From Garcia nutans (lineage: Eukaryota; Streptophyta; Magnoliopsida; Malpighiales; Euphorbiaceae), in contig CANTUV010000004.1 in NCBI GenBank assembly GCA_947685225.1, positions 18,383,001 to 18,447,000 of the forward strand: a stretch of 64,000 nt of DNA, in the 5' to 3' direction. Shown here piece after piece: positions 11,227 through 22,262 of this stretch. The position numbers were made by a program, and so were the translations under genes. The notes under the pieces were generated by a model. That model was not told the origin of the DNA. It did no database searches and saw only the letters and a program-made list of their open reading frames with translations. Numbering within the stretch: position 1 is the stretch's first letter; the number at the start of each line of letters is the position of its first letter.

Positions 11227-13020
11227 TGTTGCGCTCAAATTAACTCTACCACAAAGCGTCACTCGCAAGTATACGAGGTAGCTGTAGCAAAGGTGATCGC
11301 CCCAAAGTCGTTCTCTCAAGGAAGCTAAAGTGGTTAATTGCTTATCAGATTATGTTTAACAAGTAATAAAGAGATTTATAAATTGCTAAATAATGAAGAA
11401 GATTGATTAAAGTTTAAAACAATAAAAGTAAATTGAGCTGTGTTTTGATTCACTTAATAAAATGGTCTAGGGTTTGCACTTCTCTACTACTTATATGTAT
11501 GAACGGTTATTCCTCTTAACTAATTCAATTTCAAAGAATAAATCTCAAACAACTCAACTAATCGAGTCAAGGAAATAAGCTCTCGCATTCAAACCTCTTT
11601 CAACTAATCTTGTTATAAGTGAAATAATCTTTTTAATAGGTTATATTTCTAATTCACCTAAGTCCTTTATTGAATTGTTCAAGTATTAAACTTCATCTCT
11701 CGATCTATCATCTAATACCTTAAAACACATAATTGGTGATCAATCAATTATATATTAACAATATTCCATTCAATCAAGGCTAAAGAAATTGTTAGCTAAG
11801 AGAATAACCAATTCATACAATCATAGCAGATCCATACAAACCCTAGACTAGATCAAATTAGTTCATAATGCAATCAAACATATTCATCTTATTAATGTTC
11901 AAAGAAATCAAAATAGACATGATAATATCCATTCAATGAAAATAAAGAGAATAAGTTCAAGAACAAAACCAAGTTACAAACTCCTTGAAGCTTTTGAAGA
12001 ATCTCTTGTTCAATCTTGCAAGAAGGATGTCTTGATGGCTAGAACAATTTAATCTAAACTAGTTTTAATCCAAAGTGAAATAAAAATCAAGAAAACAAAT
12101 GTTTAAAACCCTAACTTTGCTCTTGACGGCTGAAAACTTTGCTCCAAATCCGTTCTAAATCGTCAACTCTCCAACCCTAACTTTTCTTTTTGTTTTTATA
12201 CGAAACGTCGGCTTTAAAATTCGGTGCGCGTTTGGTTCATGAGGGACACGGCCAGGTGATGAGGGACACGGCCGTGTGAGGGCTTGTTGGAGGGACACAG
12301 CCACAAGACACGGCCGTGTCCCTTGCCAGTGTCCGCCTCTGCTTGTTTCTCTCTTCTTTCTTCTTTAGTTGAGTGACACGGCCAAGTCATGAGTGACTTG
12401 GCCGTGTTGCACTATGATTGAGGGACACGGCCACATGACTTGGCCGTGTCCCTTGCCTGTGTCCACCACTGTGATTCTTTAGTCTTCTTTGCCTTTGGAA
12501 TTGGTGAGACACGGCCAAGTCAGAAGTGATTTGGCCGTGTTGGAGCATTTTTGGAGGGACATGGCCATGTTTGAGGTGACTTGGCCATGTTGCTTCATTT
12601 TGGAGAGACATGGCCAAGTGACATGGCCATGTCGCTTGCATGTGTCGCCTACTATGATGACTTGGCCGTGTTTGAGCATATTTGGAGGGACATGGCCATG
12701 TTTGAGGTGACTTGGCCGTGTTGCTTGCATGTGTCGCCTACTGTGATGATTTCTTCTTCTTCAGTCTTGGTTCCTTGGCTTTTTTAACCTAAATCAAAAC
12801 TCAAACAAACTTTAAACAAAAAGTAAATAAACAATAACCAACAAAACATAAACACCATACTAAAAACTAGATCAAAAACGACATAAACACTGAAATAAAC
12901 TAAAACTACAAAATTAACAAAAACACTAAATAAACCAATTTAAACTAATAAAATACCTAAATAAAACAATAATTATTATAATAAAAAAGACACAAATCTA
13001 TAACAAAAACTAACAAAACA
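11227..13020 (-). repeat. Element B 5' LTR
   Basis: 1794 bp, bounded by TGTTGCGCTC and ACAAAACA, followed by the TSD copy at 13021. It is nearly identical to the left LTR apart from the 52-bp difference inside the inverted-repeat array. Confidence 0.95.
12241..12745. repeat. Array of GACACGGCC/GGCCGTGTC inverted repeats in element B 5' LTR
   Basis: Same array as 5970-6425 but with an extra 52 bp (about 12459-12510) absent from the other LTR. Because the LTRs were identical when B inserted, this shows that the array changed length after insertion. Confidence 0.85.
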
Positions 13021-13025
13021 CTCAA
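13021..13025. repeat. Target-site duplication of element B (right copy)
   Basis: CTCAA, identical to 4951-4955, immediately follows the B LTR terminus and resumes A's gag sequence. Confidence 0.95.
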
Positions 13026-13598
13026 CCGGATGTATTCAATCTCATATTCCGTCACCGTCCGGTTGTCTTGCCTCAAACTCAGGAATTCCATCTTCTTTAA
13101 ATCTTTATACTCCCTCGGAGTATATTTTTGTTCGAACTCCCTCAGAAAATAACTATAAGATAGTGTAGGTGGATCATCCATAGCATGAGGGACAGTCTTC
13201 CACCAATCATAGGCATCTTTCTGAAGGAGGGATCTGGCATAGTCAAACTTCTCATCCGAAGTGGCTTGCAACTGAATGAATATCCTCTGTACCCTATCCA
13301 ACCACTGCTCAGCCACTGCAGGGTCGGTAGTGCCTAAGAAATCTTCAGCCCCATATTTCCTCAACTTGTCATAATGTCTTACCGGCATCTGAGGCTGTGG
13401 TGGTGGTTGCACTGGAACTTGTCTAAATAGTTCTACCACATGCCTCAACCAACCCGGTGGACCCTCCTCTGCAGCTGGTCTCTCTGGCACAGAAACAGGT
13501 GCCTCACTAACTCTGTCAACTCTAGCTCCATCTCTACTCTCTCCTAGAGCTACACTCTCAGCACTTCCTTTTACAGTCTGACGTGAATGGGACTCCAT
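13021..13598 (-). pseudogene. Element A gag N-terminal part, cut by element B
   Basis: The frame begins at ATG 13598 (MESHSRQTVKGSAESV) and is colinear with element C's gag. It has the proline-rich N-terminus, RHYDKLRKYGAEDFLGT, the helix AVAEQWLDRVQRIF, and YDWWKTVPHAMDD through YTPREYKDLKKMEFLSLR of the retrotransposon gag capsid domain. It reaches EYEIEYIRLS and is then interrupted by B's LTR. The remainder resumes at 4955. This N-terminus is undamaged and shows where element C's gag should start. Confidence 0.92.
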
Positions 13599-13748
13599 TA
13601 CTACCTATATCTGCAAAGACAGCAGAATATTCCTCATTAAAGATCAAAGACTGCCATACCAAAACATGTATTTTATTCAAAAACCAACTTTTAAAATCAA
13701 AATATTCTTTTCCTTACAATTCACCTAGGTTGAGAATCTTAAACCTAG

Positions 13749-13760
13749 GCTCTGATACCA
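13749..13760 (-). other. Element A primer-binding site (initiator tRNA-Met type)
   Basis: The reverse complement TGGTATCAGAGC complements the 3' end of tRNA-iMet, the common primer of plant Tekay and many copia elements. It lies 5 bp inside the LTR. Confidence 0.92.
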
Positions 13761-14285
13761 AAAATTGTAACACCCCTTCCCGACCTACGTGTGTAAGCTG
13801 AGTAGAGGCGCCACACTATCCTAATGTTGCTACCACTTTTACTTAGTCAAATTTTAGTTCCGATTTTTACAGAAATTTTGCCATAGTTTTGCCTAAAAAT
13901 TTAATCCCAAGTGTCGACAAAACTGGTTTTTTTCTGATTTTTTTGAAAATATTTTTACACAAACCAATGCAAACAAAATCATTCTCAGTACACTTCCAAT
14001 AAATCCCCCTTATAACCTTAACTACAACCTGCAAAAAGGATTTACACTTCTAGTACAAAATAAAGTAAAGGTTTATTATGACATACAGTAGATAAAATAT
14101 TTGTTCACTATGCAACGGAAAGTAACAATATTTACAAATTCATATACATCAAAACTCAAGTTTTACAACACATAAAATTTATACATGTTTGGCAGTCAGT
14201 CTTCGATCTTAAAGCCTACTATTCACTCTTCAAAATCTAGGCTCGACTCGGCCTAGAGGAACTCTCTGGTTCTTCCCTGTCACCT

Positions 14286-14323
14286 GCGCGAAGAATCATA
14301 TTCGCGCTAAGCCAACGGCTTAG
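14286..14323 (-). other. Tandem two-hairpin element in element A LTR
   Basis: GCGCGAA (14286-14292) pairs with TTCGCGC (14301-14307). Sharing its last base, CTAAGCC (14307-14313) pairs with GGCTTAG (14317-14323). Both stems are perfect 7-mers. Equivalent elements with compensatory changes occur in C, E, H and S2, and a weaker one in S1. Confidence 0.75.
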
Positions 14324-14596
14324 TGGTACAAACTACAGTGCTTTGATGCTTTAATGCCATGCTAATGTCACACAATCAAGATTCAAGATCAATTCAAGAG
14401 AATATTATATTTCACAATTTTACATTATTTAATAATTAATCAAAACATTCATGATTCACATTGAAAACAAAGACAAGCATGGGCCCAAAATACACTAATA
14501 TGTTATTCAAAGTTCAGAGTTACTGCTTTGGTCCATAATCATAATCATCAAGCCCGTAGGCGATATACACATATATATATATCTATCCATGGATAG

Positions 14597-14752
14597 GGTA
14601 ACATCCCCAGTCTCTTGGACCTCTACTTGGCTAGATTCAAGGAGATCCTCAACCCGGCAAGACTGTTACCAAAACAAGTGTAACAGACCCAGTCTCTTGG
14701 ACCTCAACCCGACTAATCTCGAGGAGATCCTCAACCCGGCAAGACTGTTACT
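14597..14752. repeat. Two-copy tandem repeat in element A LTR
   Basis: An about 84-bp unit contains CCCAGTCTCTTGGACCTC and CTCAACCCGGCAAGACTGTT, starting near 14597 and again near 14682. Related units occur in S2 (about 55740-55835) and H (about 63715-63800). Each unit is an imperfect inverted repeat, with CAGTCT at the start and AGACTG at the end. Confidence 0.75.
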
Positions 14753-16535
14753 ATTATTCATATATTTCATAGGCATGCCGCCAAACCCAGAACTCTGAAA
14801 TCTGAATAACATATTAAGCACACAAACATTTCATTCATCTCTTCATAATCTCTTTCTCAATTCATTTTATATTTCATAAGCAAATTAGGCAACCATGTCT
14901 CAATCATCTCATTTGCATCATCATAGCCAACAATCATGGCCTCATATCTCATATGATCTCAAATCACAATAAAGCAACTCTTCATAACATCATATCTTTC
15001 ACATTTCATTTCATCATCACATCTTGCACATTTCACATTTCGTTATATTTCAAATCACATTAATCAATTCATTATTCAAATGGATATAATCAATGGCATT
15101 AACACATATTTTACATGCTCATCACAACATTCACATTATAACCAAATATGTCTCAAGTCTCAATATCATATGAATGTATGCAATAATGTAGTTTGTACTT
15201 ACCTTAAAACCAACTCACACCAATCTATACACCTACTCTTCCAAGAATCCTCAACACTTAGGTTAGGGCAATTCAACCTCTTCACAACCTAATCCAAAAG
15301 GAATATTAGCAAAATGATCATATGAATAGTAAATTCTGGTTTTAGACTCCACTTTATCCTTATTTTGAAAAATTGTATAAAATAATCTACTAGACTAAAA
15401 ACTCTAAAATTTTTACAGAATTTAGTTTTACATCTTAAAATCATTCCTTTAAAATTTCAGATCAAACTGAACACAAAATCCTGGTCAAATAGTTCACCCA
15501 ACCAGACTGCCCCAATTGCCCTGTATCCTGGCAGCAGTTCTGAACTTTGTGAATTCCATAAATCAAATTCAATCAACGTGGTTCCAAATTATTTTTATCA
15601 AATACTAGACTCACTAAGACACAACATATCCAAAATTCAATTGGATATTATGTTTCTATATTTTATTAAAAATCCCGAAAGATAGTTGTCTCAGTTAAGG
15701 TACCTGCTGGAACAGGTCTAATAAAAATAATCTTTCCAAAATCATAACCATTCCAAAATAGAATCAACATATTTTTCAGTCATTCTAGACTCATAGAGGC
15801 ACAACATATCAAAAATTCACTTCAAGAACATTTTTCTATATTTAATTAAAAATCGTACAAGTCACAGCCTTTACTAATTGTAAAACAGAAAGAAATTTCA
15901 CTAAACACAACTCTTACTCTTCCATCACCAACACCAACCTAACTTCTTATCTTTAATTCCATTTCCAACACATACAAACACACCACAAGCAATCCTAACC
16001 ATATTATCAACAACACTTCATCAAACTCAAAAATAACTTCAGAAACAACAAGAGCAATCAAGAGAGAACTTACCAAAATAATGAAATTTCTTGAAATTCC
16101 AACTTGTTTATTTGAAATCTCCTTCAATTTGATCTTAGAACTCAAAACCTTCTTCTTGCTCTCTTGTCTTGATAATGGCCGGCCACCAAAGGAGAAGAAA
16201 AGAAAATGAAGAAACAAAATCAAACTTTTCATCTCTTTAAACCTCCACCAAGCAATCCAAAAAGAAAATTACTTAAATACCCCCATCTATTTGTTTTAAC
16301 TTCCTTTCACTTACATGCCCTTTTTAGTAATTTCATAAATAACCAAAATAAATATATTCTTCCTTTGACCATCCATTTGACTTGTGTATATGTTATATAT
16401 ATCCATATATACAACATATACACTCCTTTTTAAATTATTTTCTCTTTCCAATAACATATACATTTTAATTCAAATAAAACAACAATTATACTAAAACTTC
16501 TAGGCACATTTTGGGATATTACAGAACCAACCAAA

Positions 16536-17738
16536 ATGCTTGCGGAAGGGATGCTCCTAATCTTAAATAACCAAGGTGAAATCTATAGCTACCTAGATAG
16601 GATTGGGTGGAGACAATTTGCATTTCCTAATGAGCTAGGTTACTCTAGCCTCTCAAGGGAATTCTTAATGTCTCTAAGTGTAGAAAAAAACTATAATGCA
16701 CCTATAGGATTCTATGGAGTTTATTTTAGGCTTTTTGACCAAGATCTTATTCTTTCTTTAGAAGAATTTGGAGAAGTTTTGGGATTCCAAACTCATGGAG
16801 CTTTCTCCTATAATGATGTGGATTTTCCTTCAAAGAATTATTCATCATTTTGGAGTGAACTATCCATTGAAATCCAATGCAATAATAGGTCATCAAAAGC
16901 CATCCATTTTAGGACCCTTCTCTTTTGGGTCTTACATAGAATCATCACTTACACCTTTCACCAAAGAAGTGATGGAAATGAAAAGGTTACTCAACATGAC
17001 TTATTTTTCTTGTATGCTATTGTGCATAATGAGCCAATCCAAAGTGCTAGGTTTCTCATAGACATCTTTATTCATAATGGGAAATTTAAGGCGGTAACCT
17101 TCTTTCTATCCTCCTAAACTACTCAACTTGTTAGACACTTAGGACTTCCAACCCCTAAAAATCTTTCAATCCTAAGTGACCCCCTTGATCCGGCTACAAC
17201 TCCATAAACCTAGACTACCTTGAACATGCTATATGTATCCAAAAGGTTGATAATCACTATAAGTACACATTTGGTAGAAAGGGAGTTATCCAAAGGGAAA
17301 GGAAGAGACCTAGGTACCATATTATGGAAGAAGAAGGTGAACCTATCCATGTTCAAGTTGAGCACCCTCCTAGACCTTCCACCAAATAAAAAGGTGAATC
17401 ATCCAAAACTCTCAAACTTATCCTCTAGGCCATATCTTCTCTCCAAAAGCAATTTAAACATTTTAAGAAGGATGTCACAAAGAGAATCACAAAGCTCAAC
17501 AAAAAGGTTGATCTCCTTTCCCATATTCATCATGACATATATGACTTCTAAGGGAAATTTGATCTTCCTCAATGTGAGTTAAGTGAATGGGATATGAGTG
17601 ACCATGTTGAAAGTCCTTTTGAAGGATCCTCACCATCCTCACATAAATCCTCTCCAGCTCCTTCTCTTGGTGATGATGATGAAAGAACACCAACTCCTCT
17701 TCTACCACCAAGAAAAGGAAAAGAAAAAGTTTTAGATT
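16536..17738 (+). pseudogene. Envelope-like ORF remnant of a Sirevirus-like copia element
   Basis: An open frame at 16536-17117 encodes 193 residues (MLAEGMLLILNNQGEIYSYL onward). It includes LGFQTHGAFSYNDVDFP, a region with FRTLLFWVLHRIITYTF and VTQHDLFFLYAIVHNEPIQS. I associate this pattern with the plant transposon/envelope-like proteins of Sirevirus and Athila elements; no transmembrane segment is convincing. The frame stops at 17117 and the remaining region to about 17738 is broken across frames, ending in an acidic segment (SLGDDDERTPTPLLPPRK). Two PPTs and an LTR follow in the same orientation, as expected for the third ORF of a Sirevirus. The gag-pol part is missing because element A occupies the upstream side. 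An Athila source remains possible. Confidence 0.55.
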
Positions 17739-17858
17739 AATCACTTTCTTATATTTCCTTTCTATTGGTATCAAATTTATTTTTTCTCTTGTATTCTCAT
17801 TTATTGGTACCAATGAATTTCATTTCTCTTTTGCTTTCATTTTTTTTTTGCCTTTGTC

Positions 17859-17870
17859 AAAGGGGGAGAA
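17859..17870 (+). other. PPT-like tract 1 of the copia remnant
   Basis: AAAGGGGGAGAA lies about 250 bp before the tract that adjoins the LTR. Multiple PPT copies are a known feature of Sireviruses. Confidence 0.55.
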
Positions 17871-18100
17871 ACATATATGTAATTGAATTTAAATGATTTA
17901 ATTGTCAAAGGGAAGATAAACTTGATTTAAACAAGAAAAGCAAACAAATTTGTATCAAGAAAAGCATACATCAATTGGTATCAAGAATTGCATGCATTAT
18001 GAAATTATCTAACATAGAGAGAGAACATTTATTATCATTGCACCAATTGCTTCATGCATTTGATTATGTTTTACTTAAATTCAATTTGATTGCCAAAGTC

Positions 18101-18114
18101 AAAAAGGGGGAGAT
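18101..18114 (+). other. Polypurine tract of the copia remnant
   Basis: AAAAAGGGGGAGAT is the typical PPT of plant copia elements of the Sirevirus group and lies directly upstream of the inferred 3' LTR. Confidence 0.7.
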
Positions 18115-18117
18115 CAA

Positions 18118-19675
18118 TGAGATTGATGGATAATAAAACTCTATTTTGATCATTGACAATCAAATTGATAAAATAACTAATGATTTCAAACAAGTCTACA
18201 TTGTAGAGTTAGGATCCGAGCTGCTTTGTGCAACTACTCGAACTGATGACCTAGTAACCGCACAAATGCAACACTAGCACATAATCAAACTGTCATACAG
18301 ATTTGACCGAGCCAAGAGAAATAAACAGATATACACATGTATTGAGAAGAAAACTGATCTGACTTACATACTTACCGAGCAGAGAACTGAATGGACACAT
18401 AGAGTGCCGAGCTAGATATAGAACTCCTGAGCTAAGAGAACTGAACTGTTGAGCTAAAAGCAGTCCATTGGAACAATTGAGCTAAGCAAATAATGCAGCT
18501 CTACACCGAGCTAGACAAGCCAACTATGGCAACTAAGCTAAGTTTATAATTTCCACAGAAGAGTTCGCATTGTCAGCGTGTGGTGAAGTAAGGACATCCG
18601 GTAGGCATGCAAAAGTACATGTGCACCGAGTGACTGCACCAAGTCAAGGTAAAAATTCATAAACTCATAGAAAGGATAGCAGTCTCAGTGCGCGGTGAAG
18701 TCAGGATGCTAGAACTTTGGGTGACTGCATAAGAAACTTGAGCAACCACCTTGAACAAAGAGCTAAAATACTAAAAAGAACAGAAGAGATAGCGGTTAGC
18801 TCTCGCGGTGCTTCCTTAATGCTCAAAACCTTATGTGCCCACTCTGAAGAATCGAGTGACTATACAAAGTCCAGCAAATTTAAATCTTAGCACCAAATAC
18901 CTTGGACCAATGATAACCAAATATATGGATGAAGAAATTTGATTTTAATGGTAACTTTGTACCGAGTGACCACACGATGGTATGGGCAAATGAGATTCTA
19001 TTAGACACCAAGATCCGACTATTGGAACTAGCCGTTACACAGAGCTTTCAACCCGTGCAACTGCCCGCCGAGCTGAGCAATCGGACACTGAACTCCAGAC
19101 ATAGAATTAGTGGAAGACAAGTACTAAACATGTGGGAACCACTTCAAATGGCTACTTTAAGCCAAATGGCTCTAAATACCACATTAAACTTCATTTTTGT
19201 GGTTAGAAAATACTTTGATTGTTATTGTAATTTCATTAAACAACATTTTCATTATCTTGTTTGAAGATCAACATCTAATATCTTGGAGTGTTGGGTGTGA
19301 GCATTAGACACCAAAAATGTTTGAGTGTGAGCTTAGAAACAACACTTAGGTTGTGAGAGTAAGCCTGGGAAAATTCTTGTAAGAGTTGTGAGGATTGATC
19401 TCAAACCATTATAATAGTTTGGTTTGAGTTAGAAAAATACCAAGTTAGAGTTAAGCTTATAAAAACTCATGACTAGTGGAACCTTAACAAGTTGTTAAGG
19501 AAGTGGATGTAGGATTGAGGTAAATCCAAATCACTATAACTCTTTATATTCTTTCTTTTCTACTCTACTCCATCTTCATCTACATATTCATCTCTTGTTT
19601 TTGATTTTTCAAATTTACCATCATTCTTCATGTCAACCAATTCACCCCCCTCTCGGTTGCTAGTTTGGGACAACA
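18118..19675 (+). repeat. 3' LTR of Sirevirus-like copia element (boundaries approximate)
   Basis: It begins just after the PPT (TGAGATTGATGG) and probably ends near GTTTGGGACA or the ACA shortly after. The CCAATTCACCCCCCTCTCGG sequence at 19637-19656 is typical of the end of copia LTRs. The left half has many degenerate CCGAGCTAAG-like words. There is no second LTR copy in the window to fix the ends. The ORF at 18929-19264 has no domain. Confidence 0.6.
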
Positions 19676-19978
19676 GTATATGAAGGACACACACAACACA
19701 AATTTGAATAAAACAAATTTCGACCAAACAATTATCACAACTCTTACTAACCACTAGGGATTATAAAATTTCGTTAAAGTATAATGCAAGGCAAGATACA
19801 ATGCATGATCTTGGCATTCACTAGGGATTACCAAGGACTTTCAACCGGGATCACTTGGCTAGTCAACCATTCAAGCTTCTAACCAAAGTTGACCACTTAG
19901 GGTCACGACTTAAACCACTTGGGATAAAAACCAAAACACGACAAGAACCATTCGAGGTTTAGACTCCTCAGCCACTTA
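19676..19978. other. Unassigned 300 bp between retroelement fragments
   Basis: I see no ORF, repeat or retroelement signature. It could be original flanking DNA or an unrecognised fragment. Confidence 0.4.
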
Positions 19979-21503
19979 TGTAACATTCATAATTTTAGAT
20001 ATAATTAAAAAATTAATTTAGAGGGTTAGTTAATGTGTTGGAAAAAGAGATAAGCATGGTATATATACAAGTTAAACATAAAATATACATTGGATAGATA
20101 GTATATACATGGTACATACCTCACATATATATTTTTCACTAAAAAACAAAGTATGGTAAAAAGTCAAAAAGTTTAAATATATACACATAAATAATAAAAA
20201 AAGGTAAAAGAGGTGAAAATTGAATTTTTGATAGGAAGAAGAAGAAAATATCTTAATATTTAAATAATTATTTATTTTATAATTATATATAAATATGAGG
20301 GGTAAAGTTGGAAGTTGAAATTATATAAAGTGATCATCTTCTTCTTCTTCTTGAAAGTGGCCAAAATTTTAAAGGAAGAGAGGGAGGAGTTCTCTTCATC
20401 AAATACTTCAAATTCCTCAAGAATTCCAAAGGATTCAAGGTGTTTTTGAAGAGTAATCAAGGTTTAGGTAAGTAATCTTTGCTTTAAGCTTAATGTTTAT
20501 GATTTTTATAAATATATATGGATTTTGGGATTTTGAGGGAGAAGCCTACAATTGCTATAATGGGTTGTTTTGAGGTTATTTTGGTGTATATATATTGATT
20601 TTATGGTTGGACTAAGGAAATGAGTTAGTTAGGGTGGAGTTTGAGAAAGGTAGTAAGGAGAAATTAGGATTTTTGTCAGAAGTTCGATAGAGTTTTAGTA
20701 ATTAGTGGTAGTTTGGTATAAATTAAGCATGCAAATAGTTTTGATTAAATAATTTTTCTTATTGCATGGTTTAGGTGTGTTTAGGCCAAAGTTGCCCTAA
20801 ATGAGGTATTTAGGGGTTTTGGAGAAGTAAGAGGTGGTGAGTAAATTAGGTGGATTTTGGAGCTTTTAAAGATTACTACATACTTTGTTAACATTTAAAT
20901 TGAACATTCATGGTTGACATCATCCTCATTGACACACTTTAAAGGACTTTGTGTTTCCTTTAAAGTGACATTATGTATGAGTGTGGTCATTCTTTTCAAA
21001 GTTGTGAATTATGCATTGCTTTGTGACCAAAAACTATGGTTTTATGATAAATGATAACGTTAAGTATAAAGTATTGAAAATGTGAAATATGCATTAGAAA
21101 TATGAGAGAAGAGTCACAATGTGAATGTGACTAAGAATTATACGTAATGTGATTGAAAAATGTGGGAAATGAATATGGAATATGTTAAATGCAGAAAAAA
21201 GACAAATGTGATAAGATTGAGTAGAATGTGAGAGATGTGTGATATATGTTTTCCTTATACAATATCTTATTCCAAAAAATTTCATTTGGTACTGTCGAGT
21301 TGGCATGCGAACAATATGTCATGATGTTCTATACACCTTTGGCCTAGACACATCGGTGTGGAATACTACGGTGGCTAGGAGGTTGCCTTCGGGCAATATT
21401 ATATGACACTTGACCTTCGGTGTCCTTAGGAGGCAGCCTTTATATCACATTTGACCTCTGGTGTCAAAAGGGGATGACCTTAGATCCCCAGTGTCGGACC
21501 TGC
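19979..21503 (+). repeat. LTR-like fragment J, Tekay type, plus orientation
   Basis: It starts TGTAACATTC at 19979. It shares layout with solo LTRs S1 and S2: an AT-rich upstream part with ATATACA words, a leader with GGCC and GAAAGAG purines (20345-20385), then GGTAAGT at 20467-20473. Its right part (21340-21500) has repeated GACACTTGACCTTCGGTGTC-like units like those of the E LTR. It is broken at 21504 by fragment K. No coding signal was seen. Confidence 0.5.
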
Positions 21504-22262
21504 TGTAATGTCTAGAAATTTTAAGTACGGATTTTCTGCATTAAGTGTGTATACATGATTGTTTAGAGTGTTATATTTGTTTAAAGTATATATGTAGTGG
21601 CTATTTGATTTCCACATGCATGGCTTTGGAGTGTCATGACCAAGACATGGGTATTAGAATTGTTTCGAGGGAAATTTTCCAAATCTGGCAGAGGCTATTG
21701 GTACATATAGGTGTGTGTATGAGAATATACAAGCGTGCCTTGATGGATGATTCTGTTTTGAAGGAAAAATTTTCAGTGTGGCAATATAGGTTTAACCCTC
21801 GTGGGCGTGGCTTTAAAGTGGCATGGGCGTGTATGGTGATTCGAATATGGAAATCGAGTTTTGAATGCTATCTATCTGATGTAAATGGTATATGTGAATA
21901 ATAAACCTTTAAAATAATTAAAATAATGGTTTATATAATTGTATAGAATTAAAAAAGTTGAATTAAGGGACAAATAAAGAAAGTGGGTGTACCAAAATAA
22001 TGGTGTGAGTGAGTACATATAATAAAAATCCTAAAATCTATATAAAAGGGGTTCTAGTGTCTTCTAAACCCTTCCAAAACAACCACTTTCATCCTCCATC
22101 ACCATCTTCATCTCTTTTTCTTTCTTCTTTCATTTCTTACCCTAGAAATCATGGAAATTTTAGAGAAAGATAAAGTTTTGGTGGATTTTAACTACTTTAT
22201 GCTTGATTTATCAAGAAAAATATCATCAAATCAAAAGATTGAAGGAGAAAATGATGGAAGAG
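21504..22262 (+). repeat. LTR-like fragment K with TATA box
   Basis: It starts TGTAATGTCTAG, and a good TATA box with GC-free context (CTATATAAAAGGGG) lies at 22038-22051. About 30 bp later a pyrimidine-rich leader begins (CCACTTTCATCCTCCATC). An ATG at 22151 opens 38 codons that run into element E. The TATA-leader layout fits a promoter in an LTR. The other end is hidden by element E, so this could also be the upstream part of a host gene; I see no evidence for one. Confidence 0.4.

Larger units (their letters stand above)
4956..13020 (-). mobile_element. Element B: Athila-type Ty3/gypsy element, internally deleted, inserted in gag of element A
   Basis: Two LTRs (4956-6697 and 11227-13020) flank a 4.5 kb interior. 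The orientation is minus: the PBS is beside the right LTR and the PPT beside the left. The PBS complements tRNA-Asp, as in Athila and related non-chromovirus elements. The interior encodes gag and protease, then jumps in frame to the C-terminal end of integrase, so RT, RNase H and the integrase core are absent. Gag and protease type, LTR length and the conserved GCGCTTAATGGGAGGCAACC block after pol all fit Athila. A perfect 5-bp TSD shows simple transposition. It is non-autonomous and resembles published gag-only (TR-GAG) derivatives. Confidence 0.93.
1..16523 (-). mobile_element. Element A: Ty3/gypsy chromovirus (Tekay/Del type), left LTR cut by window edge, interrupted by element B
   Basis: The element lies on the minus strand, so its 3' LTR is at the left (1-855) and its 5' LTR at the right (13766-16523). 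The PPT is next to the left LTR and an initiator-Met-type PBS is next to the right LTR. The internal order read from the right is gag, protease, RT, RNase H, integrase and chromodomain, which is the chromovirus order. LTR termini are TGTAATATCCC and GGGGTGTTACA in the sense strand, as in Tekay elements. Element B (4956-13020) splits gag. The two LTRs differ only at scattered positions, so A is not very old, yet its genes are badly broken. The left end is outside the window; the five bases after the right LTR are GAACC, the expected TSD copy. Confidence 0.93.
13766..16523 (-). repeat. Element A 5' LTR
   Basis: 2758 bp running from TGTAACACCCC to GGGATATTACA. It contains, in plus-strand order, the two-hairpin element (14286-14323), a two-copy 84-bp repeat (14597-14752), GGCATGCCGCCAAACCCAG (about 14772), and ACTTAC motifs that read GTAAGT in sense (15202-15197 and 16073-16068). 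It has no GACACGGCC array, unlike the LTRs of elements B, C and D. Confidence 0.93.

Noticed and set aside
20272..20460. 62-codon minus-strand ORF with a KKKKK stretch
   Set aside because: It overlaps the purine-rich leader of LTR fragment J and has no support as a gene.
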